From NCBI GenBank assembly GCA_002325645.1, contig DCSN01000022.1, forward strand, positions 7,628-15,872: a stretch of DNA of 8,245 bases, written 5' to 3'. Under the pieces are notes generated by a model that saw only the letters and a list, made by a program, of their open reading frames with translations, was not told the DNA's origin and searched no databases. Below, in pieces: positions 6,668 to 8,245 of this stretch (the first letter of the stretch is position 1; the number at the start of each line of letters is the position of its first letter). The DNA comes from Pseudanabaena sp. UBA1465. Lineage in GTDB: Bacteria > Cyanobacteriota > Cyanobacteriia > Pseudanabaenales > Pseudanabaenaceae. Both the position numbers and the translations under genes were made by a program.

Positions 6668-7276
6668 ATGTCTAAAATACCGATCCTCCAAGCTGATCAA
6701 TCATATACTTTTCGCTCCTACTTCGAGATGTCCTACGGCGCGGATGAAATTCTGGCTGAATTTGGCTATACATTTGCAAGCGATCGCATTCCATTACCGA
6801 AAACAAAAGAAACTCTAAACTGGGTTCCCGAATTACGCGATCGCATCGAATCCTTCTTACCCCATATCCGACTTACCAGCGAAACTGCTCGGCGTGAAAC
6901 GCTCGTCGCTCCTTTATTACTTGCGGTTACAGTCCATTGCAATTGTCAATTAAGAATTGAATATCCATTAAATGTAAATAATTGGCTAAAAGGTTATTTG
7001 GATTACCTTGTACGTTCTACTCATAATTTGTTGGTTGTAGAGGCTAAAAATGATGACCTTACCAAAGGTTTTACCCAATTAGCAGTAGAATTAATTGCGC
7101 TCGCTGAAGCTGAAGGGCAGAATGAACTTTATGGAGCCGTGACGATTGGGAATGTTTGGCAGTTTGGATATTTAGATGTGCAATCAAAAAAGATAACACA
7201 GATTGCATCACTGTATCGGATTCCTGAAGATATTGAAGAACTAGCTCAAATTTTGGTTGGTATTATAAATCAATAG
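6668..7276 (+). CDS. PD-(D/E)XK nuclease-like protein of unknown role (202 aa)
   Basis: The complete ORF runs from ATG to TAG. The middle matches a PD-(D/E)XK core by pattern: a helix with Glu72/Glu78 (SETARRETLVAPLLLAV), then GYLDYLV with Asp112, then a hydrophobic strand LLVVEAK giving Glu125-Ala-Lys127, and a helix with Gln137 (GFTQLAVELIAL) in the place of the RecB-type QxxxY motif. The D112...E125-x-K127 triad is intact, so activity on nucleic acid is possible. No DNA-binding domain, signal peptide or membrane segment is visible. HIP1 sites in the gene (around 6779 and 6837) indicate long residence. It is divergent from the methyltransferase remnant, which invites a restriction-modification reading, but cyanobacterial genomes carry many orphan genes of this sort, so that link is only a possibility. 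There is no clear ribosome-binding site. Confidence 0.7.
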   Translation: MSKIPILQADQSYTFRSYFEMSYGADEILAEFGYTFASDRIPLPKTKETLNWVPELRDRIESFLPHIRLTSETARRETLVAPLLLAVTVHCNCQLRIEYPLNVNNWLKGYLDYLVRSTHNLLVVEAKNDDLTKGFTQLAVELIALAEAEGQNELYGAVTIGNVWQFGYLDVQSKKITQIASLYRIPEDIEELAQILVGIINQ

Positions 7277-7313
7277 AAGCGATCGCTATTCGGCATTTGT
7301 TTGATTGCTTCTA
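7274..7313 (+). terminator. Possible terminator hairpin after the 202-aa gene
   Basis: TAGAAGCGATC (starting at the stop codon) pairs with GATTGCTTCTA over 11 positions with one G-U wobble, enclosing an 18-nt loop. It is followed by AAAATTTGAGTTTT, not a continuous T-run, so termination would be imperfect. The large loop contains the rest of a HIP1-like site. Confidence 0.4.
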
Positions 7314-7368
7314 AAATTTGAGTTTTAATCATAGTTTTTTGTTTTCTTATACCTAGCTACTTAGGATA

Positions 7369-7389
7369 ATACACATAGCCAATGTGTAT
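7369..7389. promoter_or_regulatory. Palindromic operator candidate of the toxin-antitoxin pair
   Basis: ATACACAT and ATGTGTAT form a perfect 8-bp inverted repeat with a 5-bp spacer, overlapping a GATAAT (-10-like, 7365-7370) and ending 6 bp before the antitoxin ATG at 7396. Antitoxins with a ribbon-helix-helix fold usually bind such palindromes to repress their own operon. The role here is inferred from position and symmetry. It also argues against the upstream in-frame GTG at 7384, which lies inside the palindrome. Confidence 0.5.
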
Positions 7390-7395
7390 CCATAT

Positions 7396-7638
7396 ATGTA
7401 TCAACGCATCAACATCACATTACCCAACGAAACACTACAGCTACTTGATCGCATTGCACCAAAAGGCGATCGCAGTCATTTCATTGACCAAGCCGTTAAA
7501 TACTACATCAACACCGAAGCCAAGAAAAATCTACGCGAAAAGCTTAAACAGGGCGCATTGCGTCGCGCAGATCGAGACTTAAGGATTACTCAAGACTGGT
7601 TTAATATCGATGAGGAATCATGGCAAAACGGAAAATAG
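7396..7638 (+). CDS. Ribbon-helix-helix (CopG-like) antitoxin
   Basis: From ATG 7396 the protein has 80 residues. Residues 3-9 (QRINITL) form the DNA-binding beta strand. LPNETLQLLDRIAPKGDRSHF and IDQAVKYYI form the two helices of a MetJ/Arc/CopG fold, which dimerises and binds an operator palindrome. The C-terminal half (KKNLREKLKQGALRRADRDLR...QDWFNIDEESWQ) is the toxin-wrapping region that in this family binds MazF. The length is normal. The gene overlaps the next ORF by 19 bp (ATG of the toxin at 7620), so translation is coupled. An in-frame GTG at 7384 would add MYPY; the ATG gives the usual family start. The antitoxin looks intact although its toxin partner is truncated, so it may persist as an orphan regulator or neutralise other MazF toxins in the cell. 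Confidence 0.85.
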   Translation: MYQRINITLPNETLQLLDRIAPKGDRSHFIDQAVKYYINTEAKKNLREKLKQGALRRADRDLRITQDWFNIDEESWQNGK

Positions 7639-7802
7639 AATTTCCCAAGAGAGTCGAAATCTATTTGGTTAACTTTGACCCTACCGTTGGCTCAGAAATT
7701 CAGAAAACTAGACCTGCTCTCAATCTAACCCATGACCTTCACATCAGTCCTTGGGAAAATAGCCAAGAATATGACCTTGTTTCTTTAACATTCGATTCCT
7801 AG
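7620..7802 (+). pseudogene. Truncated MazF/PemK-type toxin (mRNA interferase) remnant
   Basis: MazF/PemK toxins cleave mRNA and are held inactive by the upstream antitoxin. Residues 10-34 (KRVEIYLVNF, then DPTVGSEIQKTRPAL) match the N-terminal half of the family, including the RNA-binding strand-loop GSEIQKTRP. After Leu34 (around base 7721) homology stops. The remaining 26 residues (from NLTHDLHISPW) do not resemble MazF, and a stop follows at 7800-7802. The family is usually 105-120 residues, so the C-terminal half with the second active-site strands is lost and the toxin is very probably inactive. The usual Gly before Glu-Ile-Tyr is Val here. The replaced tail is partly antisense to a transposase fragment, so insertion and decay of a mobile element is the likely cause. 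Confidence 0.8.
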
Positions 7803-7901
7803 TTTTTCTTGCAACCATTGCCGTATCTCTCCGTAGCTATTAAAGCCTTGCTCCTGTTGCAATTGTTTGTGCAAGGCTTTTTGCGCCCAATATGGAATCT
7901 T
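7785..7901 (-). pseudogene. Transposase fragment, IS630-like helix-turn-helix region
   Basis: Between two in-frame stops the minus strand encodes 38 residues including KALHKQLQQEQGFNSYGEI and RQWLQEKLGIE. The pattern (L..QL....GF.SYGEI..WL...LGIE) is that of the second helix-turn-helix of cyanobacterial IS630-type transposases as I recall them. There is no start codon, DDE catalytic domain or continuation in the flanking frames, so it is a short relic. It overlaps, antisense, the aberrant tail of the truncated toxin ORF and the start of a spurious plus-strand hydrophobic ORF. Family assignment is by memory of sequence pattern only. Confidence 0.45.
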
Positions 7902-7977
7902 TCACTATTCGGGTTTTATCTCCTATTGAGAATGGCGATCGCGATACCGTCTGTCGTCTCTACTTTGCATTTTGGTA

Positions 7978-8061
7978 TTACTCCCTTCCCACCCAAAGAA
8001 TAGGCGTTACAAAGTGAATAATTAGGCGCGCACGCCTAATTATTCACTGGGAAGGGAGTAA
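7978..8061. mobile_element. Nested inverted repeat with TA ends, MITE-like (84 bp)
   Basis: Outer arms TTACTCCCTTCCCA (7978-7991) and TGGGAAGGGAGTAA (8048-8061) are perfectly complementary. Each can be read as TA followed by an 11-bp terminal repeat CTCCCTTCCCA, the TA-flanked arrangement of IS630/Tc1-mariner elements and their MITEs. Inside, the hairpin at 8014-8047 abuts the right outer arm directly, while on the left 22 bases (7992-8013) intervene. The right side is thus a continuous 29-base arm whose left complement is split in two. A transposase fragment of possible IS630 type lies 77 bp to the left. Confidence 0.55.
8014..8047. repeat. Perfect 15-bp hairpin
   Basis: GTGAATAATTAGGCG and CGCCTAATTATTCAC are exact complements around a CGCA loop. 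No T-run follows, so it is not a standard terminator. It is more likely part of the surrounding mobile element, able to extrude as a cruciform or single-strand hairpin. Confidence 0.85.
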
Positions 8062-8083
8062 GAACAATTTTAAGAAATATTTC

Positions 8084-8101
8084 AGTCAGTTTTAACTGAC
8101 T
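8084..8101. repeat. Palindrome AGTCAGTT-TT-AACTGACT
   Basis: An 18-nt inverted repeat with 8-bp arms. In a folded RNA or DNA strand the realistic form is a 6-bp stem (AGTCAG/CTGACT) with loop TTTTAA. It lies 12 bp before a second palindrome in a stretch with no gene. Confidence 0.75.
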
Positions 8102-8110
8102 TTAGCTTTG

Positions 8111-8134
8111 AGCCATGAGATTGATCTCATGGTT
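8111..8134. repeat. Palindrome centred on CCATGAGAT-TG-ATCTCATGG
   Basis: Nine perfect base pairs (8113-8132), extended to eleven by a G-U and an A-U pair. Together with the 8084-8101 palindrome it makes a two-hairpin module, of the sort found next to IS200/IS605-type elements in cyanobacteria as I recall, but I cannot confirm the family. Confidence 0.75.
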
Positions 8135-8195
8135 AGCTTGGCTTTTAGTTGAAAACCTTAACCCGAACTGACGTTAAAAAATAAGCAACACAAGA

Positions 8196-8245
8196 AAAAA
8201 GTGGAAGGATTGGTAGCCTCGTCTCTTCAGAGCGAGGTGGAAAAG
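8196..8245 (+). mobile_element. Possible IS200/IS605-type end / omega-RNA 3' hairpin
   Basis: GTGGAAGGATTGGTAG is followed by CCTCG-T-CTC, loop TTCA, GAG-CGAGG (8217-8237), an 8-bp stem with one bulged T. The layout (purine-rich lead, GC stem with a CTTCAG tip, short tail) resembles the right end of IS200/IS605 elements, where the last hairpin is part of the TnpB guide-RNA scaffold. No TnpB zinc ribbon or RuvC motif is encoded upstream in this window, so it would be a non-autonomous or decayed end, or the start of an element lying to the right. Confidence 0.35.

Noticed and set aside
7382..7582. 66-aa ORF overlapping the antitoxin in another frame
   Set aside because: Out-of-frame shadow; the antitoxin frame has clear family features.
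7809..8003. 64-aa hydrophobic plus-strand ORF resembling a membrane peptide
   Set aside because: Its first third is antisense to the transposase-like fragment and its end runs into the inverted repeat. The hydrophobicity comes from reading the opposite strand of a polar, helical coding region. No ribosome-binding site is visible.
8196..8245. Open frame reading VEGLVASSLQSEVEK at the right edge as a new gene or a TnpB C-terminus
   Set aside because: It opens only after a stop at 8159-8161, has no good start or family motif, and coincides with a strong hairpin. It cannot be judged without sequence to the right.

Overview
The window comes from a cyanobacterium. The HIP1 octamer GCGATCGC recurs throughout, two genes of chlorophyll synthesis (chlI and a chlH-type gene) dominate, and two GC-rich inverted repeats of the kind scattered through many cyanobacterial genomes are present. 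A Pseudanabaena-like lineage would fit, but that is only a guess.

Layout. At the left edge two small minus-strand genes lie head to tail: an 84-aa soluble hypothetical protein, then a single-pass membrane protein that runs off the window. A divergent control region of about 200 bp separates them from chlI (Mg-chelatase AAA+ subunit, plus strand). chlI ends at a textbook rho-independent terminator. A 76-bp inverted repeat follows, then a long chlH-type gene (Mg-chelatase large subunit, CobN/BchH superfamily). The chlI-chlH adjacency suggests they form one chelatase, which inserts Mg2+ into protoporphyrin IX at the entry to the chlorophyll branch. The terminator between them argues for separate transcription.

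Two features of the chlH gene stand out. It carries an in-frame 109-bp inverted-repeat element that encodes a foreign stretch of about 37 residues between the N-terminal domain and the chelatase core. Its sequence also departs from the canonical cyanobacterial and plant ChlH in several places, suggesting a divergent paralogue.

Right of chlH the sequence becomes accessory DNA. It holds a C-terminal remnant of a C5-cytosine DNA methyltransferase (minus strand, AT-rich, no HIP1), a 202-aa protein with a PD-(D/E)XK nuclease-like core (plus strand), and a ribbon-helix-helix antitoxin overlapping a MazF/PemK toxin that is cut short. The toxin is interrupted where transposon-derived sequence begins: an antisense transposase fragment, a nested inverted repeat with TA at both ends, and several strong palindromes. 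The last of these, at the window edge, resembles the 3'-end/omega-RNA hairpin of IS200/IS605 elements, but no TnpB coding sequence is visible.

No tRNA, rRNA or CRISPR array was seen. The candidates most worth checking are the exapted repeat inside ChlH, the possible second-type Mg chelatase, and the palindrome cluster at the right end.
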